Origin: Plantago ovata
Lineage: Eukaryota > Streptophyta > Magnoliopsida > Lamiales > Plantaginaceae
Assembly (NCBI GenBank): GCA_028274465.1
Contig: CM051456.1
Coordinates: 8,495,545-8,559,544 of the forward strand
Length of the DNA stretch: 64,000 nt
Direction: 5' to 3'
Made by a program: the position numbers and the translations under genes. Positions 11,631 to 23,700 of the stretch are shown in pieces (the stretch's first letter is position 1; every line of letters begins with the position of its first letter). Below the pieces are notes generated by a model. The model worked only from the letters and a program-made list of their open reading frames with translations, searched no databases and was not told where the DNA came from.

Positions 11631-11876
11631 TCATGATCAATAATCTTGACTAATTCATGCATGTTACTCTGTGTGTCCAGTCTAACTTGAGAAATTATAT
11701 AAGATAGATAATCTACGTATATATGAATGATTGCTTACCAAATTAGTAGGGGATTTCCCAGCATTCACTGCCATTACATTGGTGGTAAGTGCAGTAGATG
11801 ATCTGCCATTAGTGATAACAGATATGAAAAGTAGTACTATTAGCAGAAGAAGAGAAAGAACACTTGAATATCTCAT
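11261..11876 (-). CDS. Phytosulfokine (PSK) precursor
   Basis: Secreted peptide-hormone precursor. Exon 1 is 11739-11876 (46 codons) and starts with a signal peptide: MRYSSV, a Leu/Ile/Val core and a polar end at ISVITNG. It ends at a GTAAGC donor in phase 0. Exon 2 is 11261-11386 (41 codons plus TGA) if the CAG acceptor at about 11387-11389 is used. The total is about 87 aa, normal for the family. The last residues are NEDYIYTQSLP; YIYTQ (11273-11287) is exactly the PSK pentapeptide, preceded by the conserved Asp. The two cysteines (SKCED and LECKED) upstream also fit PSK precursors. After tyrosine sulfation and subtilase cleavage, PSK is sensed by PSKR LRR kinases and promotes growth. A (TA)n tract fills part of the intron. 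The acceptor choice is the least certain part. Confidence 0.85.
11550..11629. repeat. (AT)n microsatellite inside the PSK intron
   Basis: About 80 bp of uninterrupted AT repeats, lying in the inferred intron of the PSK gene. The Tyr/Ile frame over it is artefactual. Confidence 0.95.
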
Positions 11877-12840
11877 TTTAATTTCTTCAAGAAAGATGAG
11901 CTAGCAAGTTATAGTACAATGTTATTAATATACTAGTAGTAACTTATAGTGAGATGGGGGGTTACTACTTAATAATTTATGTTGTTGTTTTTTCATCAGT
12001 TTTCATTTGACTGACCTGTCTGTCTGGTGATTCCAAAACATAAAGCTCAATCACCAACACAAAGAGGGTTGGCTTCTTTGTGTCTTTCCCACTTTTAAAT
12101 TCAGTTTTAGTCCCAGAAGGAAGGTGACACACTGGAGAGAGACTCTTTGTTCATCTCTTCAATCCATTACTACACTTCAGTATAATAATATATGCTAGCT
12201 TTGTAGTTTAGTGTTTGTATGTTTGATCTCAATAATTCCATCACTATTCCCCATTGATTTGTTTGTATTTGATTTGCTTTTCACTACTCTTGTAGTAGTA
12301 GTAGTACTCTTGTGCAAACAATCACATTTGATTTATGATTTCATTTTTTGAAAAAACAAACAAAGAGAGGGAGAGAGAGAAAGTAATCAGTATTTCTAAT
12401 TCTATCATATAATTACTCTTTGTACATAATTTAAAATTAATTCAAGGGGAAACATACCCAAAACAATTCAAGTAAAATTGATGGATTTAATGGATATGTG
12501 AAAGTATTTTTTGTAATATGAAAAACAATTGAATAAATTTGAACTAAACTGGTAATGTTATTTTATCCGATAAAAAGAAGAGAGACTAACTTAATAATGA
12601 GGGGAAATATAATTTATTCTTATTCACTTTTATTTTATTATTTCTTCTTTTAATTGCATGTAAGAAGATGAAAATGATAAGATGGATAATTGGAATAAAT
12701 TATTTCTTCCCATTTATGCATGAAAGAAGGTGAATGGGCTGATGGGCCTTAGCAGGATATTTTTGGGCCCGAGTCTGTAAGAATGGACTGGCCCATGCAT
12801 GTTACCAATAGGAGGCAGCTTGATAAACACAAAGCTCTAA
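11877..12840. other. Upstream region of the PSK gene, no other gene
   Basis: Contains the presumed PSK promoter (minus strand) and AT-rich sequence, with a GTAGTA triplet run near 12295 and a GA run near 12368. Nothing coding was recognised. Confidence 0.4.
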
Positions 12841-12844
12841 TCTG

Positions 12845-13735
12845 GTTCGTTACTCTGTGGGCAAAAAAAAATTTTGGTACTCCATGTTCTTGAGTTACAG
12901 CCTGTAATCCCATGGTACCTCGCCAATTTAAATACTCCAGAATGTGATCGTCCAATTTAGATACTCCACAACAATACCATGTCCAATTTAGGTACTCAAA
13001 TTAATTTTCTGATGGGTCAAACCGGAAAACACAATTTTGACTTAAAAAAATAAATTATAATAAAAAACATCTTTTAATTATGTTTTAAAATTGTAAAAAA
13101 ATATAATAGCATTTTAAAATTATTAATAAATATTAAAAAATAAAAAATAATTATAAAATAAAACAAATACAATAATTTTTTAAAAATATTTTAATAAAAA
13201 ATAATAGTAATATATAAAAAAATGGTAAAAAAAAACAATTTCAAAAAAAAAATTAAAAAAAATCTTTTAATTTATTTTAATTTGTTAAAAAAAAAGATGT
13301 ATTCGAGTAATTTTTTTAAATAAAAGAATTTTTTTAATTTTTTTGAAATTGTTTTTTTTATTAAAATAGTTTAAAATTTTTTATTATAATTTTTTATTTT
13401 ATAATAATTTTTTGTTTTTTAATATTTATTAATAATTTTAAAATGATATTATATTTTTTTACAATTTTAAAACATAATTAAAAGATTTTAAAAAAAAATA
13501 AGCCAGAACCAATAGAAACACGCCACGTGTCCTGAATTTAATTTCCATTTATTTTTTTAAGTCAAAAATGTGTTTCCGGTTTGACACATTAGAAAATTGG
13601 TCGGAGTACCTAAATTGGACATGGTGTTGTTGTGGAGTACCTAAATTGGACGATGACATTCTGGAGTACCTAAATTGGAGAGGTACCATTTTGGATTACC
13701 AAACAAAAAAAATTGCCTTACTATGTGACCCAACT
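12845..13735. mobile_element. Long-TIR foldback element, about 0.9 kb
   Basis: The left arm (about 12895-13060) and right arm (about 13530-13693) are inverse copies. Each carries three spaced copies of a GTCCAATTTAGGTACTCC-like unit followed by a TCAAACCGGAAA block. The AT-rich middle also folds back on itself around 13260-13320, so nearly the whole element is one palindrome with arms of roughly 400 bp. There is no transposase frame. Subterminal tandem units plus long arms recall foldback or Mutator-like non-autonomous elements. The exact ends and target duplication were not resolved. Confidence 0.65.
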
Positions 13736-13739
13736 TTAG

Positions 13740-14162
13740 GCAAAAATCGGGGTTCTGGATGATTGATAAAGGGGGGCCTACCAATTAGTTTTATTTGATT
13801 TTATATTTTACCATTTGAATACTACACCGTTTCAACAAAAAAACCATTTGAATACTACTATAAATTTGTTTACATATTAGTCTCATTAGTTTTAGTACCC
13901 AGGTATTTGAGTTTTACTACCCTGCTAATCGTCGTAGGTAAAACTTGTATTTAAATACCCAACATTTAGCATCCCCTAATTTTGGTACCCGGGTACTTAA
14001 GTTTTAGTACCCGACACTTAATATCTCATTAGTTTTAGTACCCGGTACTTGTATTTTAGTACCCGGGTACTTTTTTTTTTTTTTACCAATCAATCTAAAA
14101 GTGAGACCAAATGATAACTAATGAGACTAGATTGTAAAATATTTTGTGGTTTGATTTACTTG
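13740..14162. other. Intergenic with TACCCGG-type short repeats
   Basis: Between the two transposons. A phrase like 'gttttagtacccgg' recurs at about 13890, 13980, 14000, 14030 and 14055. It is probably a degraded repeat; no gene seen. Confidence 0.4.
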
Positions 14163-15021
14163 CACTGCAAGAAAAACGGCAAATAGCGACGCTAATTAGC
14201 GACGCATAACCATGCGTCGCTAATTTAGCGACCCTTGAGCTTTGGTCGCTAAAATTAGCGAAGCGCGTCGCTAAATTAGCAACGCATGGTTATGCGTCGC
14301 TAATTTTAGCGACCAAAACTCATGCGTCGCAAAAATTAGCGACGCATGGGTCTATGCGTTGCTAAATTAGCGACCCATCGTACATCACCGCGAAGCTGTG
14401 ACTTCAACTTTTCACACCGTTTCGGAGCCGCCGACCAAATTTCGTTGAATTCCGACAACGTTGCAAATTTGTTGGTTTGTGCGTAAATTGGACCGCATCA
14501 ACCGTTAAGAAATTAAAAAAAAATTAAAATTTAGTGACTTATTCCTTAGATAGTCCACTTAGTAATTGAGATATCTCAAACCGTATGAAGATATAAACGG
14601 TTTATAAATATAAACATATGGAAGTGACTATGAAGAGCAACAACTATATATTATCTAGAACTTATACAAGAATTATTATAAGTATTGGTAGCCGAGCGGT
14701 AAGGGTGTTGGGTTAGTAAGGTGTTGGGTAAGGAGGTCCGAGGTTTGAAACCCAGGAAACACAAGGTAGAGAGGAGAATTTATTTTTGAAAAAAAATCCC
14801 AGATTTAGCGACGCATGGGTCTATGCGTCGCTAAATTAGCGACCCATTTTTGGTGGGTCGCTAATTTAGCGACGCACAGAATGGTCGCTAAATTAGCGAC
14901 GCTTGACCCCATGGGTCGCTTCGCCATTTAGCGACCACGGGTTTAGCGACGCATTTGCTATGCGTCGCTAAATGGTTTAGCGACGCATGGGAGCGTCACT
15001 AAACTGCGTTTTTTTTTAGTG
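14163..15021. mobile_element. Non-autonomous CACTA (En/Spm) element, 859 bp
   Basis: The left end is CACTGCAAGAAAAACG and the inverse of the right end is CACTAAAAAAAAACGC. A 3-bp target duplication TTG flanks both sides (14160-14162 and 15022-15024), as expected for CACTA transposons. Both subterminal regions are packed with short direct and inverted units around TAGCGACGCATG and GCGTCGCTAA, the kind of arrays bound by the element's TnpA-like protein. There is no transposase. A tRNA-like stretch lies inside (14689-14753). Confidence 0.88.
14685..14765 (+). repeat. tRNA-like (SINE-type) sequence inside the CACTA element
   Basis: A-box-like TAGCCGAGCGGT at 14689-14700 and B-box-like GGTTTGAAACC at 14742-14752 are spaced like an internal pol III promoter derived from a Leu/Ser-type tRNA. 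The flanking acceptor stem does not close, so it is not a functional tRNA gene. It is probably a captured SINE head or decayed tRNA copy. Confidence 0.45.
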
Positions 15022-15385
15022 TTGGTAACGTAACTAGGTCCAAATTATTTGACCATTTGGATTCAAAATTTCAATTCAAAAGCCTTCTTTTATTAAATTG
15101 AAGTACTTTTGAAAATGTGAAAGTACGAAAACTACCCTTCGACGTTATGACCACCACCCTCCACCTTTGACCACCACAAGAGTCCATCATGCCACTATCT
15201 AAGTCCACCTTTGACCGCCATCACACCTTTGACCACCACCAAGTCCACCGGACAACCACAAACCACCCCCACCAAAAAGGCTAGGCGGATTACTCTATAA
15301 TATATCTTTTAGATCACTCTTTCGTATTCGAGAGATGTACTCTTCAAAACCCTTAACGTATCAAATAGTCATGTGAAATCTGCCA
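15022..15385. other. Intergenic, no gene seen
   Basis: Contains a CCACC/GACCACC-rich patch (about 15145-15275); otherwise unassigned. Confidence 0.4.
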
Positions 15386-15387
15386 AA

Positions 15388-15960
15388 TTAATGTTGGCAT
15401 CACCAATATAAAAAATATATATTTAACCACATAATATGCATGAATGACATAATTTCAACTACTACATTATTATTTAAACTGAAAGCTAGGATATCGTATA
15501 ATTGGTATAACATACACAAATATTTCTCCTGACTTGTACTACGATGGTATTGGTACCAATATACAAATGCCACAATATGCATGTAACCCTAACTTTTGAC
15601 TAGTTTAGGATGTATGCGATTGGTAAGAGGAGATTAAACATTAAATATGGGCATGCAAATGAATTTTCCCTATTTGTTAACGACGTATACATGATAATCG
15701 AAATTGAAATGCACGTGATAAAAGTGGCGCTGCCACATTAATTCATTGATACCTTATTCCAAATATGTACGTCATTGAGACCAAGCGGCAATATGCATGT
15801 ATACGTTAGTTAAACATTCTTTAGCTATAGTTGTTGATAGTTTGAATATTTTTTCCGAGTGCTAGCACATGACTGTAAGCTTATTATTGATGGTTTGCAT
15901 ATTTTACCAAGTTGTAAGTTTGTGATCTTCCTCGGTGTATTATTACTACACAGACGTAGT
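15388..15960 (+). repeat. Diverged duplicated block A, copy 1
   Basis: Shares a collinear series of phrases with 17250-17965, for example 'gctaggatat.gtataattggta', 'gcatgtaac.cta.cttttga.tagttta' and 'gaaatgca.gtgataaaagtg'. The two copies are in the same orientation about 1.85 kb apart and are clearly diverged. Nothing coding is seen. Confidence 0.7.
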
Positions 15961-15994
15961 CTTGCAAAAAGTTAAAGATTGTACATTAATACGA

Positions 15995-16240
15995 ATTCAG
16001 ATGTTTATATTCTAAAAATTGAATTAATATCACAAAATTTAGACATAAAATTTTGAACCCAAATTCAAGACGCAAAACAAGGAAACGATCACACGTCATA
16101 ACGTTCAGAAAAAGTTAAGCGAAAAGATGTAAAGTAACCGTTGAAGTATGTTATTAGTCAACTACACGAATACGATTCAATACTATGCTATGGCATATTG
16201 CATCCACTAACGGTTATTAACCTACACACAAATATATTAT
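15995..16240 (+). repeat. Dispersed repeat B, copy 1
   Basis: Matches 19238-19475 in direct orientation. Shared phrases include 'atatcacaaaatttaga', 'caaggaaacgatcaca' and 'catattgcatccactaacgg'. Length is about 240 bp; function unknown. Confidence 0.75.
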
Positions 16241-16355
16241 GGTATTAGAATTCTCCATAAAAAATATATTACTCTTAATATGTATAAAAATCTCGATGAA
16301 TTTTGCAATGAATTTTACATTGCGTAGATATATACAATGTTCCAATGGATTTTGC

Positions 16356-17209
16356 AGATTACAGGGAGTCTTTTGCACAAGCAACAGTGCATAAAGGGTG
16401 TGTTTTTCAACTTAAAGCTGCTCTTTTCTGTTCTACAATTGCGGCAATTTGGAGGCTTCAAAATGAAGTAGTTTTTTTCCTGGTGCCACTATAAACATTG
16501 GTCAGGTTTGTCATGGTATAACACATTCTTTCCTGACTAGACTGCATCTTACTTGTAAATATGATAATAGGTTTACTAGAAAGTGACTGATGATTTGAAA
16601 AGAATCTAGTATTTTTTTTTGTGTAGTTAAGCAAGATACTTTTACATGTTTTCGAGTGTTTGCTGATCTGCAAGTTTTACTTGGAGAAAAAAGTGAAATA
16701 TAGATTCTGAGTCCTTTCTGATATGGTGCAAGTCGATTGGGCCTTGTTAAACTGTACATGTATGGCATCTTACTCTATTCCCTTGTTGTACCATTAACTG
16801 CATCGGAAGATTTATGAAACTGAGGGAAGTATATTGCGACTGCAATTCTACTGAGTTGGATGAATGGTCGTCATCCTAGATTATTGCCAAAGGGAACTAG
16901 TAGAGTGGAGTTGACCTATCTCATCATATTTGGATCACATTTACTTGCTGGAGTTCAAAACGGATCTAGAAATCTCAGGCTAGCCCATTATACTTCAAAA
17001 GCTCATTTAGGTCATAGTTGTTTACTAGAGTCTATGGGCTTGTGATGTATGTTTCACTTTCTATAGCTACACTGGCTATTAGGATCTCCTTGTTTGTACT
17101 GAAGTCTTGCTAGAAATTTGTAACATGCATTTGTATATTGGGGTATGCCCCTCTTACACTTGTACAGAACATTTGGGTGTTAATTGATTTAATCTTTAAA
17201 AAAAATCAC
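16356..17209 (+). mobile_element. LINE retrotransposon remnant, 5'-truncated
   Basis: Near 16379-16475 one frame reads AQATVHKGCVFQLKAALF followed by AAIWRLQNEVVF, typical of the C-terminal tail of plant LINE ORF2 ('...IW.ERN.R.F'). It is followed by a long non-coding 3' region with 'ggggtatgcccctcttacacttgtac' style sequence and an A8 tract at 17202-17209, which would be the poly(A) end. There are many stops upstream. The 5' limit is uncertain. Confidence 0.55.
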
Positions 17210-17249
17210 AACATCACGATTTAGTGAGCCCAATAATGTTGGATTACAT

Positions 17250-17965
<716 letters not shown>

Positions 17966-17969
17966 CATT

Positions 17970-18068
17970 AGCTCGTCGGTGAACCAACGGAATAGTGCGC
18001 TCAACGAAAACAAATAAGTGATTACTATTTTAATTTATTTAGAATTTTAAAGTAAAATTTGTAGTAAC

Positions 18069-18151
<83 letters not shown>

Positions 18152-18618
18152 TTACATTCATAAGTATTAGGTAAGTGTCGTAGTATATAAAAAAGAAAGT
18201 ACTGTAAGTTTGAAAAAGTTATAAAATAAATAGGGCGGTTAAGTTTGTTAGGGAAGCTTAGGTGGAAGTGAGGTGAGATTTGTCGGGAGTTCACATACAT
18301 TTTCTTACACCGTGAATCCTTGGTAGTTAAAAGCGTTAGTCTGAGTATTTGACATTGTTAAAAGTACGGAACAAAAATTGAATCGTAAAAAGCAAATAGT
18401 GAACACAAGATATTGTCATCAGTAACACATCAAACACATGAAAATGTACCAATTATTAGAAACGTGGGCATATAAAGTTCATAAAACTCTGAGTTGGTTC
18501 AAACCGAACCAAAATCCAAACTAAAAAACGGTGTTCAACAATAAAAGAAAATAAGTATCAAGGTGACAGAATAGTTTAAAGGGAACAGATGGGAATAAAA
18601 TTCATTTCTTCTCCATTT
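17970..18618. other. Intergenic, mostly simple sequence
   Basis: No gene recognised apart from the trinucleotide repeat at 18069-18151. Confidence 0.4.
18069..18151. repeat. (TTA)n microsatellite, about 83 bp
   Basis: Perfect TTA trinucleotide run. The poly-Ile antisense frame is an artefact. Confidence 0.97.
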
Positions 18619-19147
18619 TTATCTTCTTCGACACAGAGCGCTGGAAATTAAATCATCACCATCAAGCACAACATTGCCGGACATAGCATTCATTGAGTTG
18701 TTCATAGGAGTGAGAACTGTGTTGTCTGTGCAAGAACTATCCTCCTTTGAATGCATTACTGAATCCTACCACGTACAAAATAAGATTAAAGTTAGTGTAG
18801 TTTTCAGGATAATTTTAATTTACATTAGAATAAGATTAAAAAATAGTGAAATGCATACCTCATTCTTGTTTAAATTAGAATCTGGATTATTAGGAGTGTC
18901 TTTTGGTGAAGATGCAACCTCCTAAATTAAAATAAAATGTGTATTAATAACCTGGGCAATCACCAAATTATACATCATCGAAGCCATTAAGATAAAATAA
19001 ATAAAACTTACATCTATAATGCAGAACTGCTCGAATTGTGCTATAACATCCGGATTCTCGGTAAATTCCTTGACGGTGAAAACTTTCTCATCATCCACCT
19101 TTGACTTTCCGTAGCTCCTATCATCAGTCTTTGCTTTTCCTTCAACC
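18619..19147 (-). pseudogene. 3' exons of an unidentified gene (captured or truncated fragment)
   Basis: Three minus-strand exons join in phase 0 with good GT-AG sites: 19012-19147 (preceded by TTTAG, ends GAT|GTAAGT), 18859-18921 (ends GAG|GTATGC) and 18619-18765 (ends in TAA). They encode about 115 residues, acidic and polar, with phrases such as VFTVKEFTENPDVIAQFEQF, SSPKDTPNNPDSNLN and NAMSGNVVLDGDDLISS. I do not recognise the family; the tail style recalls OB-fold/RPA-like plant proteins, but this is a guess. Upstream of 19147 the sequence runs into repeat B at 19238, and no further exon was found. It looks like the 3' end of a gene cut off or carried by a repeat. The regular splicing argues that it was once a real gene. 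Confidence 0.5.
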
Positions 19148-19237
19148 CTAAACAACAGATTTTGAGTTGGTGATCTTCCGTCTATATTAATACTATGCAG
19201 AATTGGTATACATAAAAAGTAAACATAGTACATTCAG

Positions 19238-19475
19238 AAGAATTCAAATGCTTATATTTTAAAAATAGAATTGATATCACAAAATTTAGACGCTAAATTT
19301 TGAACCCAAATTGAAAATGCAAAAACAAGGAAACGATCACATATTATAACGTTATGAAAAAGCGAAGCGAAAGGTATCAAGTAACCGTTGAAGTCGTATT
19401 ATTAGTCATCTACATTAATACGATTCGTTATAGCATATTGCATCCACTAACGGTTGTTAACCTACACGTAAATCT
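19238..19475 (+). repeat. Dispersed repeat B, copy 2
   Basis: Direct-orientation relative of 15995-16240 with the same sequence of phrases, ending at 'catccactaacggttgttaacctacac'-like sequence. It lies immediately upstream (minus-strand sense) of the gene fragment. Confidence 0.75.
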
Positions 19476-19534
19476 ATTCCAATATTAGGATCCTTCATGA
19501 AGAAAATATTATGCTTAATATTTATAAAACCACA

Positions 19535-19835
19535 TCATAATTTAGTCAACTGTTCGTCCACTCCACCAATATAAGCCAATACAAATCACAATTTAGTCAA
19601 TTGTTTTGCACACTCCACTAACGTAAACCAGAATGAGTCACAATTTAGTCAACTGTTTTGCACAGTCCACTATCATATAAACCAGTATGAATCACAATTT
19701 AGTCAACTGTTTTGTACACTCCACTAATGTAAACCAGTATGAGTTACAATTCAGTCAACTGTTTCATACACTCCACTAATATAACCAGTGTAAACCACAA
19801 TTTAGTCAACCATTTCACACACTCCACTACGGTAC
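19535..19835. repeat. Minisatellite, about 56-60 bp unit, ~6 copies
   Basis: The unit contains 'cacaatttagtcaactgttt' and 'cacactccactaa.gtaaaccag' and recurs six times with moderate divergence. No coding function. Confidence 0.85.
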
Positions 19836-19855
19836 ATTAGTACAAAATCTACTTT

Positions 19856-20175
19856 CATGCCATTTTAAAAAGAAGGAAAATTTTCCTAACAATTCATTAG
19901 AGTGAAAAGATGATTACATAGATTTCTCAATCAACCCAAAAAAAATATTTTATAAAATAAATTATAAAAAAGAAGGTAAATTTCCCTAATAATTCATTAG
20001 AATGAATGAAAAGATGATTGGATAGATTTCTTAATCAACCCAAAAAGTTTATTTTATAAAAGAAATTAAAAAAAAGGTAAATTTCCCTAACAATTCATTA
20101 TAGTGAAAAGATGATTAGATAGATTTCTCAATCAACCCTAAAATTTTATTTTTATAAAAGAAAAATGATTACAAA
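19856..20175. repeat. Minisatellite, about 100-110 bp unit, 3 copies
   Basis: The unit runs from 'aagaaggtaaatttccctaa' through 'caattcattagagtgaaaag' and 'gatagatttctcaatcaaccc' to an AT-rich tail. Three consecutive copies lie just downstream of the previous minisatellite. Confidence 0.85.
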
Positions 20176-20484
20176 GTCTCACCAAAAGGCATAAAAATAT
20201 CTAGAATCTCTCTTCTATCAAGCCTGGCCAAAAGGAGTTAGAAAGAATAATAGAATCCATCTCAATCTCGGTTATGGATTTGTACACATTTAAGTCCCCC
20301 CTTTCATAAGGAAAAATTGTGACAATAGCCAATATAAAATTAATAATGAGTAAATTCCAGACGTAATAAAGTTTATAGCAACAATAATCACAATTTACCA
20401 CTGTTAAAAAGTGGCAAATGAAACCCCAAAAGCAGTGGGACCCAGCTCACATATCTCCACTCTTTTACAACTCATATTTCCTGA
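20176..20484. other. Upstream region of the LRR receptor gene
   Basis: AT-rich sequence; no gene recognised. The antisense frame at 20201-20401 has no domain. Confidence 0.4.
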
Positions 20485-20492
20485 TATAAAAA
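20485..20492 (+). promoter_or_regulatory. TATA box of the LRR receptor kinase gene
   Basis: TATAAAAA followed about 30 bp later by CT-rich sequence (20498-20550), a usual plant start region, with a 5'UTR of roughly 240 bases before the ATG at 20765. Confidence 0.65.
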
Positions 20493-20764
20493 CCCTAGTC
20501 CTCTCTCTCTCCTCTCTCACTACACTTACCTTGTCCCTCTCTCTCACACACACTCACACACCACCAAAACTAGAGAGAGAAAGGAAGAGAGCAGAACACA
20601 CAGTAGTGAGTCAGTAGTCTAGTCCTCTCTTCTCCACAACAGTTCAGCACACACCAAAAACCAGCTCATCTCCTCCTCCCCCTCCATTTTCCATTAAAAA
20701 AAACCCTAATTCCACCCAATGCTCCACCCCTAAACCACCACAGCACCGCCAATTCACCGCCAAC

Positions 20765-23700
20765 ATGACTATCACTCTCCTTCTCCTGCTCCTCCTCCAC
20801 CACCACGTCTCGTCTGCTTCCGAGGATGAGGTACGATCACTCCTTGAGTTCCGAAAAGGCATCAAATCTGACCCCTCCGACAGAATCTTCTCCACCTGGG
20901 TGCCACCTTCGAATGTATCCGCCTGTCCGGCCGGATTTCACGGCGTTTCGTGCGACGCGTCGTCCAATTCAGTCGTCTCCATTTCGCTTGACCGGCTTGG
21001 ACTTACCGGAGACCTCAAATTCGCCACGCTGGTTTCGCTTAAGTCGCTACAAAACCTAACGCTGGCCGGAAACTCGTTATCAGGTCGGCTTGTGCCTTCG
21101 TTGGGGCAAATGTGGACGCTGCAGGTGTTAGATCTCTCCGGGAACCATTTCTACGGCCCGATTCCGGCTAAAATGATGGATCTATGGGGTTTGCATTATG
21201 TGAATTTGTCGAATAACAACTTTACTGGATGGTATCCTGACGGAATTGACAAGTTGCAGCAGGTTAAGGTGCTGGATTTGCATTCCAATCAGCTGCAGGG
21301 TGACGTGGGAGGGTTGATTCCGAAGCTGAAGAATGTGGAACATTTGGATTTGAGTGATAATGGTTTCTTTGGGTCATTGGAATTGAGTGTGGAGAATGTG
21401 TCCAGTTTGGCTAATACTGTGCAGTATGTCAATTTGAGTGGGAACCAGTTAGGTGGAGGGTTTTGGGGCTCTGATGCAATGAAGCTGTTTAGGAATCTGA
21501 GGGTCTTGGATTTGAGTAGAAATGGGATTTCTGGTGAGCTGCCAGAATTCCAACAGCTGCCCAACCTACAGGTGCTGAGGCTTGGTGGTAATCAGCTCTT
21601 TGGACCCTTGCCGGCTGGGCTCTTGCAGGGTGGAGCTCCATTGCTGGAGTTGGATCTCAACGGGAATGGCTTCTCCGGTGAGGATTCTGTTCTGTTACAG
21701 CTGACTGGCTTATGTTTGTTTTACATGTGCATTTATTTTGTTGATTAAATGTTTGTGTCGATGCCTGCCATTTGCTGTGTTCTATGAATGTGATTATAGG
21801 TGGAAATGTGGTTTTGTAGCTGTAAATTGAATGGTCATTTATTTAGAGACGTAATGACAACTAATGCATTGGTGTTAGTGTTACGTATATGCATCGACAC
21901 GTGCATTGAGTTGTTTGCTTCATTTTTCGCGGTATGACGGAGCTTCTGTTTTGTCGTATTTATGGTGCCAAAAGCATTACGTGGTAATCGTTACATTCTA
22001 GATGCTTTGCCTGACAAATTAGAAGGTTGCATTGTTCTGTAAGTGTTTCTTTATTTCTTATAAATGAAGACTGGCGCGAAATTTCAAAACAAAAGAGCGG
22101 TATAGACGTACGTATAGGAGATCAAGGACACTAGAGGGTTTTTTTTTTTTCTATCATGTGCAATAATATTTCTGGAAATGAACCTTGGTGTCTAAGCCTA
22201 TTTTCATTAAGAAGGAAACACAACTTGCACTACCATCATCACAGCCCTGCACCAGCTCCTATACAATTACAGAATTGTCTTAGACATAAACCTTGGACAT
22301 GTAACACTTCGGCTGAATAAGTTTGTGTGCTTAATTTGAAAATACTCCTATAGGAGAACAACTTGTCTTAAAATGGTATGACAGTGAGACCTGTGCAAAT
22401 CTGAGGAATGCACCTAGCACTTGAGTTGAGTAGCTGGTGGTTTGGTTTTCCTAATCTGTGAGTTGCGTCCGATTGTTAGTCTGTGTAATAATAATTTGCA
22501 ACAAGGACTGAGGATATAACATTCCAACACTTCATTTTTCAGTTCGAGTCATCCTTTTAGCATATATATTAAGACATCAGTGATAGTTTCAACCTCTTTT
22601 GTGGAGTATGTCCCGACAGTGGACATTGTGAACCCTTTGTCAATTACAAGAGATTGAGCATTGGGTATTTCATGTAGTCTTGTGTGAGGAGTTTACTTTC
22701 ATCTGATGCTTTGGGTTGTAGCTAGTAGACGTATGCATGTTAATGTCAATTTTAACTGAAGATTAATCTTGTGTAGGTTGACCTATTTATTCTTACGTAG
22801 TCGTAACTATATGTCTTAATAATGACTTATAAGAAGTCAATTTGGTTTATCTTACATGATGGCTGAACTAGGAAAGCTTGTTGTCATAAACTTTCTACTA
22901 TTTACATACTTCGATCTTTACTGCATCTTAAAATACTTATAGCCGCATAATGCCTTAACATATTGTGAATCTAGACAATGGAATCTGAAATGGGAATCTT
23001 TGGGTCTTATTTTGTTTTCCTATTTACGTACCCCAAGCATTATTTTTATTTGCGTACACCATACGTTATCCGGACAATTCAATTAGATTAGAGTTTAAAT
23101 GTTATCTAAGCTCCAACTCTTCAATTATGCTTGTTAGTCCTAATTATTTATTATTTTTGCGAAGCAATTGCGTGTCAGCATTTATCTGAAGTATTTATTT
23201 CTGTTTCAGGTTCTATTCCTGAAATCAGTTCAACAACTTTGAGTACTCTGAATCTTTCATCAAATTCAATCTCTGGCCACTTGCCCCCGTCGTTAGGCAG
23301 TTGTCGGATTGTTGATCTCAGCAAAAATTCTTTATCAGATGAGATTTCTGTGCTCGCAAATTGGAGAGGCGATTTAGAAGTTCTGGATTTGAGTTCCAAC
23401 AGCTTGAGTGGAAGCATGCGCAATATGACACAGTTCCAGAGTTTGACTTCTCTCAGTATTAGAAATAATTCCATAGAAGGCTCCTTGCCTTTGACGTCCG
23501 TCTCCTACCCCAAGCTCATGACGCTTGATGTCAGCTCAAACAAGTTTGATGGTCCTATCCCACCAAGCTTCTTTACATCATTGTCGTTAACAAACTTGAA
23601 TTTGTCAGGTAATCATTTCAGTGGACCAATTCCTTTTGAAGGCTCTCACACAAACGAAATGTTGGTCCTACCTTCCAGTCCACCAATGGAGTCTCTAGAT

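Noticed and set aside
14685..14765. A genuine tRNA gene
   Set aside because: A and B boxes are present but the acceptor and anticodon stems do not close, and it lies inside a transposon.
18025..18300. Poly-isoleucine frame
   Set aside because: Translation of a TTA trinucleotide repeat.
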